A DNA stretch of 7,993 nucleotides from assembly GCA_022573485.1 (NCBI GenBank), contig JACZTW010000184.1, forward strand, positions 1 through 7,993. The letters run 5' to 3'. Made by a program: the position numbers and the translations under genes. Under the pieces are notes generated by a model. It was not told where the DNA came from, ran no database searches, and saw only the letters and a program-made list of their open reading frames with translations. This document shows positions 6,190 through 7,993 of the stretch, in pieces. This DNA is from Planctomycetota bacterium (GTDB lineage: Bacteria > Planctomycetota > Phycisphaerae > UBA1845 > CAIVHJ01). Positions within the stretch are counted from its first letter, which is position 1; every line of letters begins with the position of its first letter.

Positions 6190-7158
6190 CTATGCGGGGC
6201 GGCACTGGTGCCGGGTCGTCAGGACGGTCCGGAAATACTCGATCGTGGATTTCAGGCCGGTGGTGCGGTCCGTCTTCGGTTCCCAGTCCAGCACCGCGCG
6301 GGCCTTGGTGATATCCGGACGGCGCAGTTTGGGATCGTCCTGTGGCAGCGGGCGATACTCGATGCGGCTCGCGCTTCCGGTCAGTTCGATAATCTCCTGC
6401 GCGAGTTGCCCGATTGTGATCTCGACGTCATTGCCGATGTTGATCGGCGTGACTTCGTCGCAGCGGCTCAGGCGTACGAAGCCGTCGACCAGATCATCGA
6501 CATAGCAAAAGCTCCGGGTTTGCGATCCATCGCCGAACACAGTGAGCGGTGTGTCCTCGAGGGCCTGCTGAATGAAATTGGGAAGAACGCGTCCGTCGCC
6601 CAAGCGCATCCGCGGACCGTAGGTATTGAAAATCCTGCCGATCCGCGTCTGGATCCCCAGGCTACGGTGATGGGCCATGACCAGCGCCTCGGCGAAACGC
6701 TTTCCTTCATCATACGGTGACCGCGGGCCGATGGGATTGACGTGCCCCCAGTAGGTTTCCCGCTGCGGGTGTTCCTCGGGGTCGCCGTAGCATTCGCTGG
6801 TGGAGGCCTGCACGAAGACGGCGCCCTTCTCGCGGGCCAGCGACAGCGTGTTAAGCACGCCCGCGCTGCACACATTGAGAATGTCCAGGGCTTTGGGCTC
6901 AAAGTCGATGGGCGAGGCGGGGCAGGCGAAATTGAAGACTACGTCGACCGGGCCGTCCACCGGCACCAGTGCCGCCGGCGGCGAGCAAATATCCTGTTCT
7001 ACAAATTGAAATGAACTGCGGGCGCGCAAGACATCGAGATTGAGTTGCTGGCCGGTGATGAGATTGTCAATGCCGACGACTTCGTGTCCATCGGCGAGCA
7101 GGCGCGCACAGAGGTGCGAACCAATGAAGCCCGCTGCTCCGGTTACAACATATCGCAT
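6190..7158 (-). CDS. UDP-glucuronate decarboxylase (UDP-xylose synthase type, extended SDR)
   Basis: A 322-residue cytoplasmic NAD-dependent enzyme predicted to convert UDP-glucuronate to UDP-xylose and CO2. The Rossmann motif is TGAAGFIGSHL (6-16), with D31 closing the second strand to hold the NAD ribose. Family hallmarks follow: ACPASP (78-83), STSECYGDPEEHPQ (119-132), YWGHVNPIGPRSPYDEGKR (136-154) with Y149 and K153, RIFNTYGPRM (175-184), DGRVLPNFI (188-196) and GDGSQTRSF (209-217). E122 and R215 align by eye with the glutamate and arginine used for decarboxylation in the related ArnA domain, which supports decarboxylase rather than epimerase activity. The length is normal. ATG at 7158 has GAGG eight bases upstream. 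It lies 95 bases after the epimerase gene and probably belongs to the same polysaccharide locus. The last ten or so residues appear non-conserved. Confidence 0.88.
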   Translation of the reverse strand: MRYVVTGAAGFIGSHLCARLLADGHEVVGIDNLITGQQLNLDVLRARSSFQFVEQDICSPPAALVPVDGPVDVVFNFACPASPIDFEPKALDILNVCSAGVLNTLSLAREKGAVFVQASTSECYGDPEEHPQRETYWGHVNPIGPRSPYDEGKRFAEALVMAHHRSLGIQTRIGRIFNTYGPRMRLGDGRVLPNFIQQALEDTPLTVFGDGSQTRSFCYVDDLVDGFVRLSRCDEVTPINIGNDVEITIGQLAQEIIELTGSASRIEYRPLPQDDPKLRRPDITKARAVLDWEPKTDRTTGLKSTIEYFRTVLTTRHQCRPA

Positions 7159-7253
7159 TTCCCAAACCTCGAATTCTGTCTGCTCGGCACCGTCTCGTCG
7201 TGAAGAAGTCTACGCATCACTGTGCAGAATCGCCTACTCTTGCGGATCTTACA

Positions 7254-7993
7254 TCATAGGTTGGCTTTGTACCACTCGATCGCCCGGGCCAGCCCGTCCT
7301 CGAACATCAAGTGCGGTTCGTAACCAATCACCTCGCGGGCCAGCGTAATGTCCGCCAGGGAATGCTTGACATCGCCCGCTCGCGGGGGGGCATACTGTGG
7401 TTCGTGATCCGTGCTCAGTAGTTTGTTGATCGTCGTGATCACTTGATTTATGGTCACGCTCTGGCCGCAGGCGATGTTGATCACTTGTCCCTGCGTGGTC
7501 TTGGCAGCGGCGGCCAGCATGTTGGCCTCGACCACATTATCAATGTGGGTGAAGTCTCGGGTCTGCTCGCCATCACCGTAGACGATCGGCTGCTCGCCTC
7601 TGAGAATCGCACTGACAAACGCCGAGATCGCAGCCGCATACTGGCTTGACGGATCCTGGTGTGGGCCGAAGACGTTGAAATAGCGTAGCGAAATCGTTTC
7701 CAGGCCGTAGGATTCATAGAATACGCGGGCGTAATACTCTCCGACCAGCTTATTGAGCGCGTACGGGCTCAGCGGCGCCGGCAGCATGGTTTCGCGCTTT
7801 GGCTGTGTGGGCTGGTCGCCATAGGCAGAACTGCTGGCCGCATAGATGATTCGCCGACAGCCGGCCTCTTTGGCGGCGAGGAACAGTTGGAACGTGCCGT
7901 CGATATTGTTGGCATGAAATGTCTGCGGGTCTTCGACCGAGCGGGGCACCGAAGGCAGTGCGGCTTCGTGGAAGACCATTTCGACTCCGGCGC
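7254..7993 (-). CDS. UDP-sugar 4-epimerase (WbpP/GalE-like extended SDR), N-terminus cut off
   Basis: The C-terminal 246 or so residues of an NAD-dependent epimerase; the open frame runs off the right edge, so the Rossmann start (about 65-75 residues) is missing. The ATG at 7979 is internal, because the preceding residues (AGVE) continue the family pattern. Visible landmarks are VFHEAALPSVPRSVEDP, the catalytic YAASSSAYGD and SPYALNKL (YxxxK), LRYFNVFGPHQDP and YGDGEQTRDF. The sequence closely follows remembered WbpP (UDP-GlcNAc/GalNAc 4-epimerase), including AGDVKHSLADI. The serine in that stretch corresponds to the small gate residue (Ser in WbpP, Cys in human GALE) that admits N-acetylated sugars, where E. 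coli GalE has Tyr. UDP-GlcNAc/GalNAc interconversion is therefore favoured, but a related UDP-sugar remains possible. It likely supplies the same glycan pathway as the downstream decarboxylase. Confidence 0.85.
   Translation of the reverse strand, partial: AGVEMVFHEAALPSVPRSVEDPQTFHANNIDGTFQLFLAAKEAGCRRIIYAASSSAYGDQPTQPKRETMLPAPLSPYALNKLVGEYYARVFYESYGLETISLRYFNVFGPHQDPSSQYAAAISAFVSAILRGEQPIVYGDGEQTRDFTHIDNVVEANMLAAAAKTTQGQVINIACGQSVTINQVITTINKLLSTDHEPQYAPPRAGDVKHSLADITLAREVIGYEPHLMFEDGLARAIEWYKANL

Noticed and set aside
7159..7253. Possible promoter or small gene between the two sugar genes
   Set aside because: The 95 bases contain no convincing open frame, hairpin with T-run, or -35/-10 pair; only the GAGG of the downstream start was supported.

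Overview
All recognisable genes lie on the minus strand, so the window reads from right to left. It is bacterial DNA of fairly high GC content. It joins the end of a nucleotide-sugar (surface polysaccharide) gene group to the start of a signalling and type IV pilus operon. Gene order and the style of PilM/PilC/PilB resemble environmental, diderm-like bacteria such as Planctomycetota, but no rRNA or lineage marker is present, so the assignment is a weak guess.

Right part (about 6190-7993): two extended short-chain dehydrogenase/reductase (SDR) enzymes. The first is a UDP-hexose/UDP-N-acetylhexosamine 4-epimerase cut by the right edge. The second is a UDP-glucuronate decarboxylase (UDP-xylose synthase type). 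Both act on UDP-sugars that feed exopolysaccharide, O-antigen or glycan synthesis.

Gap (5937-6189): 253 bases without a gene. It holds overlapping GC-rich palindromes and two tandem 19-base units, each containing a 10-base palindrome. The promoter of the next operon should lie here or in the adjacent upstream sequence, but no convincing -35/-10 pair was seen.

Left part (1-5936): a tightly packed series of a membrane sensor histidine kinase, a single-domain receiver, a STAS-domain protein, PilB (extension ATPase), PilC (inner-membrane platform) and the first 46 codons of PilM. Adjacent genes are separated by 3 bases or share a 4-base ATGA stop/start overlap, except for an 87-base gap before pilM. 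This suggests one transcript in which a phosphorelay and a STAS switch are made together with the motor and platform of a type IV pilus or related secretion machine.

The most unusual features are two arrays of 7-base repeats arranged as inverted arms. One follows the pilC stop codon. The other lies inside the 3' end of the receiver gene, where it adds about 35 low-complexity residues after a complete receiver domain and supplies the only purine-rich sequence in front of the STAS gene. No entirely new system was recognised; the novelty lies in these arrays and in the coupling of signalling genes to the pilus motor genes.
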